Assembly (NCBI GenBank): GCA_001414485.1
Contig: LLEY01000038.1
Location: 248,001-312,000, forward strand
DNA length: 64,000 nt
From: Calycina herbarum
Taxonomy: Eukaryota; Ascomycota; Leotiomycetes; Helotiales; Pezizellaceae
Reading direction: 5' to 3'
A program made the translations under genes and the position numbers. How positions within the stretch are numbered: the stretch's first letter is position 1; each line of letters begins with the position of its first letter. Below the pieces are notes generated by a model. It saw nothing but the letters and a program-made list of their open reading frames with translations. It was not told the DNA's origin and did not search any database. This document shows positions 12,337-25,350 of this stretch, piece by piece.

Positions 12337-14432
12337 CTCTAATAATATAGTAGTTTAAAATTCTTTTAACTTTGTATTTAGTATTTAGATTAAAAGGTTA
12401 GATTTCTATAAGTGAGACTAGTAGTACTCCTAATAGTACTAGTTTAAGTAAGAATATATAGAATACTAGGTATATGTTTATAGTCTATAATAGTACTAAT
12501 TTATAATTTAAAGATTCTCTAACTTACTTAATTCTAAATAGTTCTAGTTTCTTATAGTCTAGTTTATCGCTTAGTCTCTTAGTATTAATATTCTTTTATA
12601 CTAAGTAAACTTGATCTTTCTCTTTTAATATTAGCTCTTAACTATATTATTTATTATAGTAGTATATATTCTATTCTACTATAAACTATAAATCTTTTAT
12701 AAGTTCTTTATATAGCTCTTTAATTTTTAAGACCTAAATTTAAGTAAGTTAGTTATTTAATATTAAAGTTAATAGTTCTTAATATACTATTAATTTATAT
12801 CTAAAGTTAGTATAAAATAGTATAACTAGTGTTATTTCTATTATTAAACTATTATAAGCAAATTATATTAGTAGTAGTAATTCGACCTAGTTATCTTACT
12901 AGTAGTTTATATAATAACGAAGGTATGTTTTAACTACTTACTTTATATATTTATTTCTTTTATTTATTTATAAATAGAAAGCTATAGATAGCTTTCTTTT
13001 TACTTCTAATTACTTTATAAGAGCTACTTAAAACTTTAAAGTAAAGAGCTTATCTCTATCTAAGAGAATTTCCTTTAGTAGTCTATGTCTTAAGACTACT
13101 TCTCTAAGGAATATAATAGCTAATTCCTTAGCTATACTTAATTCTATATATAGTACTAGAATTATATACTTTATAAGTCGTTTTATAATAACTAGAATTA
13201 AGTTATACTTAGCTCCTATTATTAGATTATTAGATTTTAGTAATTTAATAATAAAATCCTAGAATATCGATTTCTAAGATATTTATAGTATTAGAGTAGT
13301 ATTTATCTAGCTATAAGATATATAGTAGAAAGCCTTACTTCTAATATAGGTATTATACTCTATTATTACCTTCTTAACTATTATTATAAGTTTATTAATT
13401 CTATACTATTATCTTATTTTCTAAAGAGTCCTTTGAATTCCTTAGTAGCTATAAGCTAGTAACTTATATTATTCTTTAATAAATACTTTACTAATAGATT
13501 CTAGTATATAAGTTTTTTCTCTAATAATAGTAATTTTATAAATTATTAGAGCTAAATCCCTGTTTTCGAGTTCTTTTAAGATTATAATCTTTTTATACTC
13601 TTTATCTCCTTTATATCTACTTATAGATTATCTATTCTCTTAATATAATAGATTATAATATCGAATCTAGTAAAGGTTTAGAACTATCTAGTAAGACGTC
13701 TATTACTAAGTTCTTTCGTTATTGTTTATATTTTAAGGTTCTTATAATTAGTAAGAATTAGTACCTAGTGTTTTATACTCTATAGATAGATCCTCTAGTG
13801 TTTAAGAGCTAAGACTATAATAAGAAGTTCTTTCTTATAAATATTATAGTTTTATTAAGCTACGTCTAATATTCTAGAGAAGTATACTATAGATATAAGT
13901 TTTCCTTTGTTATTAGGTTAAAAGTATATAGTAGTAACTACTATATCTAAAGTATCTATTATAATAGTGCTTAGTTTATTAGTATTAAAATTCTAAAGGA
14001 TTAGTTCTTCTGTAAATTATTTCTTAATTTCCTAGAAAGCTCTTTTAGTATTCTTATTCTAATTAAATAGAACGTCTTTTCTAGTAAGAGTTGTTATTAG
14101 TTTAGAGATTCTAGTATACTCTCTAATATATTATTAATAAAAGTTAGTAAATCCTTAGAATAATTAAACGTTCTTTATATTCCTTAGCAATTCCTATTCT
14201 AAGATCGTTTTAACTTTTTCTAGATTAATCTCTATTTTTCTAGAGAAGATTTTATAACTAAGAAAGGTAGTATAGGTTACTCTAAATTCGTACTTTAAAA
14301 GCTTAAGACGAGAGTCTACTATAACGAGCCTTTATAAGACTTCTCTAATATATCTCTTATATTCTTTCTTAAATTCGGAAAATATAAGAATATTATCTAA
14401 GTAATATATAATAGTTACTCTTAGAAGATCCT
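12337..14432 (-). pseudogene. pol of chromovirus O1, integrase to RT section
   Basis: This continues the O1 sequence interrupted at 3192. Read on minus, it holds the chromodomain end, the integrase C-terminal segment (near 12400-12520), the integrase core, RNase H, and RT up to the active-site box, which reads YLDN at about 14390-14410. It is then cut by element B at 14433. All stops are TAG or TAA. Confidence 0.7.
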
Positions 14433-14894
14433 TGTCACGAATCACGTGCTAGCACGTAACGAAGTGAAGTCTAGGCGACGCTCTAATAGGACGAGCACTA
14501 TAGTAACCCTGGAAGAAAGAAAGGATTAGATATAGTAGGACATGTAATCCTAGAATCTTATTACAGTTATATTATATAACTCGGTTAGAAGCAGTCAGGT
14601 AATAGAGTCCAGTTTTAAGTAGCCTTAGAAATAGAGTCGGACTCTATCTTCGGGACTCCTGCTAAGTAGAACTCTAATATAAACGAAAGATTCTATATAA
14701 GACTAGCACGTCTACTATTAGATAGAAGCTTCGTACTTAACTTTAGTTATTAATCTTATTATCTTATTTAATATCTTTAATATAAGTAACGAGTTTACTT
14801 CTAAGTAAACAACCTAGCGTATCTATACTTCTTAACTATATACTAACCTTTAAGACTTAGTTATCTTTGTTTAGTTTATTTAAGTTTTATTATA
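14433..14894 (+). repeat. 5' LTR of element B
   Basis: It starts TGTCACGAATCACGTGC, an unmutated family end, and ends AAGTTTTATTATA. It is 462 bp, the same length as its partner. Confidence 0.9.
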
Positions 14895-14925
14895 CTTTAA
14901 GTACCTGCTTAGAAGTTCAGTCGCT

Positions 14926-16600
14926 ATAGCTCTAGCAACCCCCGCTATAGTAACTAGCCTAAATACTAGTTAAACCAACGTTGTAGAAGTATTTAGTAGC
15001 GTGATCAGAAGAACACCTACTAGTATATAGTTAACTAGGAACGACAATAATATTAGTATACTAGACGCCCCCGAGCTCTATAAGGTTAAAGCACTTAAGT
15101 CTATTAAAGTTAAGATACTAGATATATATTATAAGAAGCGTAAGAAACTCGACTTATTTCTTCTCTAAATAGATATCTACTTTAACTTTAATTCTAATAA
15201 GTTTAAAAGCAATTATAACTTACGAACTATCTTTGCTATCTCTTATCTTAGGGGATTAGTATTAGAATAGGCTTAGCTATACTTAGAGGATTTCTTTAAA
15301 AATAAGAATAAAGACAGAAAGATAGAATTAACTAAGATTATATTTAAATCTTAGAGAGGATTTAAAGCAACTATTAGAAAAGTCTTTAAAGACTATAACG
15401 CGATCTAAACAGCTATATATAAGCTTTTAGAATTATACTAGACTAGATTAGTAATAGATTATACTAATAAATTTTAATATTATAGAACAAAGTCGAGATA
15501 GAATACTATCGCTCTTATAGAACTCTTTCGTAGAGGATTAAAGATATGTATTTATAAGGAAATAGCTAAGTAGAATATACAGTTCTTAACTATTATAGGT
15601 ATAATTAAGAAGGTTATCTAGTTAGATAACCGCCTATACGAATTTAGAAAGAGTAACCTCAGATATAGAGAAAAGAGTTATAGAATAGGAAAGTAGAAAC
15701 ACTCTTATACTAATAAACATAGTAAGGAGACGAACGCTATATAAAAGAAAATCTTTCAAAAGAAAGAAGGACTTTCCTAAGAGAAGCGAAATCGTCGACA
15801 TAAGTAGAACTTATATTATAACTATAGCCTTCCTAGCTATAGAGCAAATAAGTATAGTAAGAAGAAAGACTCTAATAGGAAGAGACGAATTAATACTACG
15901 GTCTATAAGGAAGTAGTATTACTCGACAAAATTAAACTTATAGATAAGGAACTCGAAGCTAGAGAATATAGTACGTAAATTAAAACAGATACTACAGATA
16001 TAACAGCAGGCGTTATATACTTATAATTAAACAAAGAAATTAAGTTATAAGTTAGTAAAGTATAAGACACTAATAATAATAGAGATCTATTACTTAAAGA
16101 ATATTATAATATACAGTTAGAAATAGATTATAAACTGCCTCTTTAAGTAGAATATAAATCACTACTATTAACGAGTTTATTAGAGTTATCAGAGTTAGAA
16201 TCTAACTTATTAGAAGTAGATCCTAGAATATATAAACCTAAAGAAGGAGAAACATAGGCATTTATTAGGACCTTTAAGAGAGGGAATAGATAGGTATATA
16301 TAGAAGGATAGAAACCTGATTTCTAGAGCCTATATTCTACTTAAGAAGTTAATCCTACTATCTTAACTACCTATAAGATAGTAAGGAATAATTAAGATCG
16401 AGTAACCATAGTTAGCTCTATTACTAGGAGGGAAACTATTAGATTTAAGAAGCTAGGATTAGAACAGACGATACTAAACAACTACCTAGAGAAGGGAGAT
16501 CTATAGATAGTTACTAATTTAAGAAATAATACTACTAAATAGCAGTAGTATTACCTAAAAGGATTTAATAAATATAATAGATATCTAAAGTCGAATATAA
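14926..16600 (+). pseudogene. gag of chromovirus element B (RIP-degraded)
   Basis: The start position reads ATA (14926-14928) where element F has ATG. The frame continues with YKVKALKSIKVKILD, a capsid-like core (YNLRTIFAISYLRG near 15200-15260) and a zinc-knuckle region near 15810-15860 in which the Cys and His codons are now Tyr. An acidic C-terminal part follows (LPL-VEYKSLLL near 16130-16170). Stops are of the Gln/Trp type. Confidence 0.7.
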
Positions 16601-16959
16601 CTACCTACCTACCTAGTTAAGACTATAAATTAGAAGTTAATAAGAAATATTAGGTATTAAGAGTTAAAAAAGGAATTATAATAGTATTTAAAGGATTAGA
16701 GGATCAACGAATATTCAGAGTTACTAAGGTAGACCTCTAGGCTAACCTAATCTAGGAATTCTACTAACCTATAAAAGGTAAACAGTAGACTACTAAGACA
16801 TTATATAGAGCAACTATTAAATAGGTTAGATATAAACTACGAGTATTATTAGACTAGTCTATAGAAAAATGTTTTATAAGAACACTTCTAGAACCTAAGA
16901 GAACAGTAGAAGATAGTCTAGTATACGAAGTAGCTTTTTCTAATAATAAAAAAGTAATA

Positions 16960-19900
16960 TTCTTCTTAAGCTCTTAGAAAGAAGATAATAGTAAGAGAAG
17001 ATTTAAGGTTTATTATATTAAACTAGAAAATTACGCTACTATAGAAGAGTTAAACGCTATATCTAGAAAAAATCAACTTATAGTAATAGCGAAGATAAGA
17101 GGAAAGAAACTCTAAGTCTTAATTAATTCTAGAGCAATAGGTAATTTCCTTTCCCTAGTAGCTCAAAAGAAGCTAAACGTCCTAATTAAAGGTATAAGGC
17201 TATACTACTTAGGAGTAGTTAATAGAACAAACGTTATATACTAGAATAGAGTTATTAATTAGTAAACTATTCTAATAAAGATCACTATTAAAGAATACTA
17301 CTTAGATATATAATTCAATATTATTAAAATAAGAAATAAGGAAGCAATACTTAGTATACTATAGATTTAAGAATATAATCTAGATATTAACTAGAAAGCT
17401 TAGAAAATAACCTTTAGTTAATATAAATATATAGGTTTGTAATTATAACTATAAGACTAGAACGAGGTTAGCGCTACCTCTTCTAAGACGCTAGAACACC
17501 TAGCCCAGAGTCCTCTATAGGTTAGTAGGACAGCTAGTAACAAAATACCTATGTAGTATAAAGAATTTAAAGCTTTATTCAAAAACCTAGAAGACTTACG
17601 AGCCTTACTAGAACATCGTCTATAGAATTATAAGATTAAGTTAAAAGAGAGTTATTACCTCTTAAAGCAGAAGCTTCGGTTATATAACTAGAAAAGCCTA
17701 TAAAGAATAGAAAGTTATATAAAGGAAGGTATTAAGAAGAGATATATTAGAAAATCTAAGTTATTAATTACCTTAAATATACTTATTATTAAAAAGAAAG
17801 ACGATCTAGATAAGAGAGTATATATTAATTACTAAGAAGTAAATCACACTATAGTTAAGGACGCTTATCCGCTACTACCTAGCTAATACTTATAAGACAA
17901 GTTAAGTAAGGTAATACGATTTACGAAACTAGATTAATAAAACACCTATAGACTTATATAAATAAAAGTTAGAGACGAATAGAAGATAATATTTACCTTA
18001 CTATCGAGCTTTTACAAATATATAGTTATAATATTTAGACTCTATAATATACTAGTTATATGTTAAAGATAAAATAATAATATTTTAAGAGATCTTCTAA
18101 GAGTAATAGTAATCTATTACCTAGATAATATCTTAATCTTCTTAGAAAAAGAAGAAGAATATAAGGAACATGTTAAAGAAGTTTTATAATAACTTACGAA
18201 AGTAAACTCTTAGCTAAAGCTCTTGAAATATAAGTTTAAAGTAACTTAGACACTTTTCCTAAGATAAGTATTTAGCTTAAGGAAAATAGAAATAGATCTA
18301 GTAAGATCTAAGACATCTTAAACTAGAAGTTACTAGAGAATATAAAAGATATATAGTCCTTTCTTAGATTTGTAAACTTCTACTATCTATTTATATAAGA
18401 CTATATAAAAATTACTAAACTAATAATAGTACTAGTTAAGAAAGCTATTAAATTTATTTAGAATAAATAAGCTAAGGACGCTTTTTAAAGAATTAAAGCA
18501 AGGTTTATAGAAAAACCTATTCTATACGATTTCGATATAGAGAAACTAAGTATAATTAAAATAGATGTTTTAGATATATTAGTAGATACGATTCACCTAT
18601 AACTAAATAGAAAAGAGAAACTTATACCTATTATATATTATTCTAAAATATTTAACCTAGTATAATAAAACTATAGCATCTTTAATAAAGAATTACTTAC
18701 TATAGTATTAGCTTTAGAACACTAGAGAATTTATTTATAGCTAGTAAAACACCTAGTTATAGTTTTATCCGACTATAAGAATCTTAGGATATTTATAATA
18801 ACTAAGGAACTTACGACTAGATAATTAGCTAGATAGTTAGAGATATTAGAAGGATTTAATATTATTATTTAATATATAAAGAGAACGTTAAATACTCGAG
18901 CTAATACTCTTAGCTAGAAACCTAGATATAAGAGAAACAAAGAGTATAAGAAGATTATAATCTTAAAAACTCTTAAGAATAAAGACTTAGTATCTACTAT
19001 ATACGAAATAGTAGTAATAAACAACATCTAGATAAATAAAATTCAGAATATATATAAAGGTTATAACTAGTATATAAAAGGGACATTATAGGTTCCTAGC
19101 TTATATGTAAAAGAATTTATATAAGAATACTATACTATACTCGCTTATAGATACTAAGGAATTCGTAGAACCCTCTAAAAGATAAGATAATACTACTATA
19201 TTAATCGATTATCCGCGATAGTTAAGGAGGTAATAGAGGAATATAATACCTATACTAGGAATAAGGCTTCCTACTATACTCCTTATAGACAGATAAATAT
19301 TACTCTAATACTATAGATACCTTAGAAATTAATATCTATAGATTTTATTATTAAATTACTAAAATCTAAAGATCTAATAACAGAAGTTAAGTATAACTCG
19401 ATCCTAGTTATTATAGAACAACTTACGAAGTATATAATTCTAATAGTATATATAAAGTTAAGTATAGCTAAGGAATTAGCATTTATATTCCTTAGAGAAG
19501 TAGTCTTAAGACATAGACTACCTGAAGAAATACTCTTAGACAGAGACAAGCTCTTTACCTTAGAATTTTAGATCGCTCTTATAGAACGATTAGATACGAA
19601 AAGAAAGCTTTTAATAGCTTTTTACTCTTAAATAAATAGAGGAAATAAACAGATAAATTAAGTAGTTAAAATATACCTTTATTATTATATAAACTACTAG
19701 TAAAACAACTAGGTAGAACTACTACCTTTAGCATAGTTTACTTATAATAGTTTAGTAATAGAAATAATACTTATTATACTATTCTATACTAACTTTAGAT
19801 ATAAATTAATAGTATATCGAGAACCACTGTCTATAACCATCGATAACTAACTTACTTATATTTACGTTTTAAAAATTAAGAGTCTATATAAGGAACTTAT

Positions 19901-20330
19901 AGAAGACCTATAATTTATAGTAGAAAGAAATATATACTACTATAATAAACGACGTAGTTAGAAGCTAACGCTAAAAGAGGGGAATAAAGTCTACTTAGTA
20001 TAAAAAAATATTAATATAAAAAGACTAAGTAATAAACTAGATTATAAAAAATTTAGACTATTTAAAATCAAACACGTTAAAGAACCTTTGAATTATAAAT
20101 TAGTACTACTAAGAATAATAAACATCTACCTAGTATTCTATATATCTTTACTTAAACTAGTACTACTAGAAGTACTACTAGCCCTATTTATAGAAATTCA
20201 ACTAGTTAATCTAAACGCTAAATACGAAGTTAAAAGGATTCTTAACTATAAGATTATTAGAGGCAAGGTTAAGTACTTGATTAAATAGTTAGACTACCTA
20301 TATTTAGAGAATATATAGGAATAAAAAAGC
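16960..20330 (+). pseudogene. pol of chromovirus element B
   Basis: The protease region is about 17090-17260. RT is about 17500-18300, with the catalytic box reading YLDNILIF near 18115-18145. RNase H is about 18500-18900 (TLNTRANTLS-like end), and integrase is about 19080-20100. The integrase C-terminal segment and chromodomain (20088-20288) form one open stretch, MNYKLVLLRIINIYLVFY through YEVKRILNYKIIRGKVKYLI. This is the longest uninterrupted piece in the element. Elsewhere TAG and TAA stops replace Gln and Trp. The Asp to Asn change in the RT box removes a metal ligand. Confidence 0.8.
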
Positions 20331-20902
20331 AACCTTAACTATTGTCTAAGGGAACTTCAGAAGTTCTACTAATAAAACCCAGGGCTGCCTAGAACTCGGG
20401 ACCAGGGTTAGACAAGGACATATTATTAGAAAGTACCTATTCAACGAAAGGAGCTATCTCGAAGGCAGGAAACTAGGCAGAAGAGAACTCGAGAAGAGGA
20501 CTCGAAGGAGGAGGACTCGAAGAAGGAGGACTCAGAGGAGTAATAGAGAATCGTTTACGTATAAGGCTAAAGAAAAATCAATATATAGGTTTTTAAGGCC
20601 TAGGGTTAGGAACGATAAGATAACTAGGACTATCGTAGAACCTTTTCAACTAAATATATTCAAAACAGCGAGAGGATTTAGAGAGCTCTAGAAAGCATCG
20701 ACAGGACTGTTTATAATAGAAAGAACAAGTCTTAGCTAGACGTTGTATAGATTTAATCTATATAGTAAGAGCTAAATACTCTTTTCGTTTAGTATATAAA
20801 GAGGACATGTTTACGTATAAAGGAAGGTTAATATCTTTCTAAACAGATATATTTTAGGTTTGTATTCTAGTATAGAGACACGCTAGGCTAAGAAGGGAAT
20901 AG
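20330..20902 (-). pseudogene. Diverged antisense ORF zone of element B
   Basis: Only the C-terminal end matches the accessory ORF of the other elements (an ALGFISRTSEVPLDN-like segment, antisense to the pol end near 20345-20385). The rest differs. It has a repeated ggactcgaag/ggaggaggactcgaag tract (20485-20540), giving a Ser/Pro-rich stretch on minus, and no Cys motif that I can see. The minus frame has only a few stops. Either B is a subfamily with a replaced accessory gene or the region has been rearranged. Confidence 0.4.
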
Positions 20903-21364
20903 TGTTACGAATTATATACTAGTACGTAACGAAGTAAAGTCTAGGCGACGCTCTAATAGAACGAGTACTATAGTAACCCTAGAAGAAAGGAAGGATTAGA
21001 TATAGTAGGATATATAATCCTAGGATCTTATTATAGTTATATTATATAACTCGGTTAGAAGCAGTTAGGTAATAGAGTCTAGTTTTAAGAAGCCCTAGAA
21101 ATAGAGTCAGACTCTATCTTCGGGACTCCTGCTAAGCAGGACTCTAATATAAACGAAAGATTCTATATAAGACTAGCACGTCTACTATTAGATAGGAGCT
21201 TCGTGCTTAACTTTAGTTATTAATCTTATTATCTTATTTAACATCTTCGATATAAGTAACGAGTTCACTTCTAAGTAAACAACCTAGTGTATCTATACTT
21301 CTTAACTGTATACTAACCTTCGAGACTTAGTTATCTTTGTTTAGTTCGTTTAAGTTTCGTTATA
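20903..21364 (+). repeat. 3' LTR of element B
   Basis: It starts TGTTACGAATTATATAC and ends TTTCGTTATA. It is 462 bp and is followed by atcct. Confidence 0.9.
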
Positions 21365-23383
21365 ATCCTCTAGTATTTTATTATTCTATCTCTAGTAGGT
21401 AGCTAGTATATTAGTTAATCTAAATAGTATTATTATATATTTATAAAGACCTAATAGTAAGATAAATACTATCTTTTATTTATCTCTTTACGTAATCTAT
21501 ATTAAGCTAAAGACGTTTTATTAGTTAAGTTTTATAAATTTCTTAGTCTTTCTAATATTATTCTATAAGTACTAGCCTTCTAGTATTAGATAAGCGTTCT
21601 TAACTATTACGTTATTAACGTCTTAATAATTAATATAAACTCTTCTATTTAGATTATTCTTCTTAAATATAATAAGTATATTAGAAGTAGCTAGTAAGTC
21701 TAATTTTTAGATATATCCTTTCTAAATTCCTTCTTATATATACTTCTTAAGAAGTTATAAATTCCTCTAGTTATAAGATTAAAGCTTCTACTTCTTAAGG
21801 TTATAACTCTCTTTTAATTTAATCTTATAATCTTATAGTTAATATTTAAGAAGAGTACGTATATCTTCTAGGTTTTTAAATAATTCCTTAAATTCTTTAT
21901 ACTATATAGGTATCTTTGGTTTAGCTTTCTTACTATCTTATAGAAGACTCTAGGCGAGGTGTCTAGGCGTGTTAGAAGAGGTAGCGCTAAGCTTGTTCTA
22001 GTCTTATAGTTAAAATTATAAACCTATATAATTATATCAGCTAAAGGTTACTATTCTAGCCTTCTAGTTAATATCTAGATTATATTCTTAAATCTATAGT
22101 ATACTAAGTATTACCTTCTTACTTTCTATTTCGACGATATTAAATTATATATCTAAGATATGTTTTTTAATATTAGTTTTTATTAAGATAGTTTACTAGT
22201 TAATAACTCTGTTTTAGTAAGTAACATCTATTCTATTAATTACTCTTAGGCGATATAGTCTTATTTTATTAATTAGAACGTTTAGCTTCTTTAGAGCTAT
22301 TAGAGAAAGAAAGTTATCTATTACTTCTAAGTTAATTATAACTTATAGCTCTTTTCTCTATATCTTTATAGTTACTATTAACTGTCTTTCTTCTAAAGTA
22401 GTATATATTTCTAGTTTAATATAGTAAACCTTAAATAACTAACTTCTTAAGTTCTCTTCTCTAACTAATTAAATATAAGACTAAGAAAAGAATATTACTT
22501 TTTCTTTATTAGATATAGCTACTTTATATACTTATTAGCGTTTTATAATCTTAGTAGATACTAGTAGATTTCCTTTAAATCGTTTCTAGGTTAACTAGTC
22601 TATAGTAGCGCGTAGTTTATATTATATCTATTACGTAGTTATCTCTTATATTAATTCTATAGACTATAGTTCTTCTATAGCTAGGTAGTAGAATTCTTCT
22701 AGTTTTATTTTAGCCTAACTAGACATATTATAAACCTGTCGTTCCTAGAAAAGTATACTAAATAATTCTTATAAATAGTATTTCTTAAATACTATTCTAT
22801 TATTCTTAATTACTATAACTATAATATATTATCTACCTTTCTCTAGTATAATACTCTTAGGTAACGTTCTAAGGAATAGTGTTTTAAAACGTTTTATAAA
22901 TCTGTTTAGAGCGTTCTATATCTATATACTAGTTTTCTTCTAAATATTATAAACTTTCTACACGTCTTCTACTATAGAATAGCTAGGTTTCTTAATTTAT
23001 TATTAGCTATACTTAGGTTCTTTTTCCTTAATAGTCTCTTATCTAGTAATTAGACTAACTAGAGTTATTATCTTAGGGTTATCTCTTATAACTATATATA
23101 TTATTAAGAGAGTTGGTTTAATACTCTTTATAGTATAAGAGCTTTAAAAGTCTGGTTTCTAGTCGTCTATATATACCTAGCGATTTCCTTACTTAAATAT
23201 TCCTATAAAGGCCTAGGTTTCTTCTACCTTAGGTTCTATATTATAAACTTCTTCTTCTAAGTTAGATAATAAGTTTAATAATTCTAAGAAACTAGTTAAA
23301 AGTAGCGACTTATATTCTATCTAAAGAGGTAGCGCTTACTTCTTCTTAGATCGCGTATTATAGTATTCTTTAAGAAGTAGGTC
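21365..23383 (-). pseudogene. RT, protease and part of gag of chromovirus O1
   Basis: O1 resumes here. Minus-strand reading gives the N-terminal half of RT (about 21370-22020), a protease region (about 22100-22330) and an acidic gag C-terminal region (about 23000-23380). It ends at the LTR of family-2 gypsy element G. The rest of O1 gag and its 5' LTR do not reappear in the window. Confidence 0.65.
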
Positions 23384-23690
23384 TATTATAGCGCTGGTCC
23401 GTAACCTGGAAGAATACACGTGACAGCACTTGACAGCACGTGACCTCGGTAATCACCTCGGGATATATAGATCTATAACGAGAGCTATAGCGAGATCTTA
23501 GCTATACGTGCTTCTAGCTCTTTTATAGCTTATACGAGATTTTAGCTTCTTATAGCTTATACTTACTTAGTAACCTCTTTCCTCTAGATATATAATCTAT
23601 ATTACCTTCGTAGATAGAACTATAGCTTTAAATTCTTATATTTATATATATATACTCTTATACCTTTGTCTTTAGTTATAGATTATAATA
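23384..23690 (+). repeat. 5' LTR of gypsy element G
   Basis: It starts TATTATAGCGCTGGTC (RIPped from TGTTATAGCG) and ends GATTATAATA. It is 307 bp, against 308 bp for the solo copy. A stretch near 23410-23460 still has several acgtga/cacgtg-type blocks. Confidence 0.8.
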
Positions 23691-24010
23691 TTATTTAAAG
23701 CTCGACACTCTTTACTCTCTTACGAAGGATTATAATATTATATAGATTCTACGCTTATAATAGCTAGAAGATCTTATACTTATAATAGTATAATTACAAC
23801 TCTTCTTCTCTGCTTATAATAGTCTCTCTTCTATAAACGAATCTCTTAAGAATCTCTAAGTTTATAATAGTTTAATTATAACTTATCTCCTCGAAAGTTA
23901 AGAATCTCTATATTATAATAGTTTAATTATAACTTATCTTCTTAAAAGACACGTCTATAACAGCTTATATAACCTTTTTATAACCTCTTCTTCCTTTCTC
24001 TTTTCTTCTT
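23691..24010 (+). repeat. Leader of element G with short tandem repeats
   Basis: Between the LTR and gag there is no coding signal. A unit of roughly 55 bp (aagaatctct...ttataatagtttaattata) occurs twice at about 23848-23955, and shorter ataatag-type repeats surround it. Confidence 0.5.
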
Positions 24011-24029
24011 TTTTTATAAATATAATATC

Positions 24030-25350
24030 TAAAGCTACTTATAGTAATAAGAGTAGAAAAGGTAAGACTTCTACAAGTCTAGTAGCTAGTAAGACTCCTA
24101 GTAGCTCGACTTAAACTACTCTAGAACCTCTATAAGTAGATAGTACCCTAGTCTCCTCTATTATAAGTAAGCCTTCTATAGACGAAAACACTCGCTTATA
24201 AGCTAAAGTCGAGTTACTATAAGCGCTTTTAGACTGTAATACTCTATTATAACTTATAACTAACTTAGATAACTCTCTCTCTAGCCGAGAGTTCTCGTAG
24301 TTACTCTAGAAAGCTACTGCTAACTCCTCTCGTTCTTAATATAGTTCCTCTAATAGCTCTACTTATAAGTTCTAAGATAGAGAGAAACTTAAGAATAGCA
24401 CTTCCCCGTCGTATAAGGCCTAGCGTATTATCCTAGCTAGTAAAATAAGAAAGAACGTCTTTAAGAATAAATAAGATAAACTTATGTTTATCTTTCTTAC
24501 TACTTCTAGAGTAGCTTAAAAGCACCTCGAGCTCTAAATAGACTTTAACTCGTCTACCTCGTTTATAGATATTACTAAGATGTTTATATATCTAGATACC
24601 TTGTTTATAGATAGTAACAAAACTATCGAAGCTTATAAGCTCTTTTATAAACTCTTAATATAAGAAGACGAGACTTTTACTACTTTTAAAGCTATCTTTC
24701 TAAGTCTTATAACCACGGCTTATAGTCTATTAAGCGAGTAGAGGACCTTTACTAGAAGCTTATACTAACGCTTTAAGTAAGTCTTTCACTAGTCTATATC
24801 TTCTTAACAACCTTTACCTAGTTATATAACCACTGTTACTCTATCTACTAAGATAGAGTAATAATTAAAAAACGTCTTATATCTTATTATAACTATCGCC
24901 TATCTACTAGAGGTCTCTCTACTACTTACAGGTTAGCTTACTAACTCCTAGCCTCTTATACTACTATTAGTTATCTACTAGTACTAGTTATAGACTATAA
25001 AGCCTCTTTCCTCGCTTATAAGAGTATAACTCCTGCTAGGGATATAGTAGACGTTATTTACTATAATTATAATAAAACTAAGTATTATATAAATAAATAC
25101 TCTCTTTCTCGAAAACCCTCTATAGCTATTAAGCTACTATAGAAGGAAGCCGAGGGTTCGTTTATAGATATCTATAGCTTATAAGCGTCTAACGAGGAAT
25201 TAGCTAATATAGAACTCGTCTATAAGAACCTAGGAAAAGAACTACTCTAAAGCAAGTCTCCTCTTTAGAGTAAAACGAACTTAGATCTTAATCTCTTAAT
25301 CTAAGTTATATAATAGGTAGAAAGGCTTTTATAACTATATATACTTTAAT
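24030..25350 (+). pseudogene. gag of gypsy element G (RIP-degraded)
   Basis: The frame starts near SKATYSNKSRKGKT, a basic N terminus. It runs through a Ser-rich region, then a helical capsid-like zone (about 24450-25050, with LEAYTNAL-SKSF near 24750) and a short Tyr-rich knuckle-like zone (YY-YNKTKYYINKYS, about 25060-25100) where Cys codons have probably become Tyr. An acidic stretch follows, leading into protease. Many TAG and TAA stops. Confidence 0.5.

Larger units (their letters stand above)
14433..21364 (+). mobile_element. Chromovirus element B, full length, 6932 bp
   Basis: Two 462-bp LTRs (14433-14894 and 20903-21364) are flanked by the 5-bp duplication atcct (14428-14432 and 21365-21369). 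It is inserted in the RT gene of O1, which resumes right after it. Gene order is gag, pol, and a divergent antisense ORF zone. The left LTR end still reads TGTCACGAATCACGTG, so RIP is slightly lighter at this edge. Confidence 0.92.
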
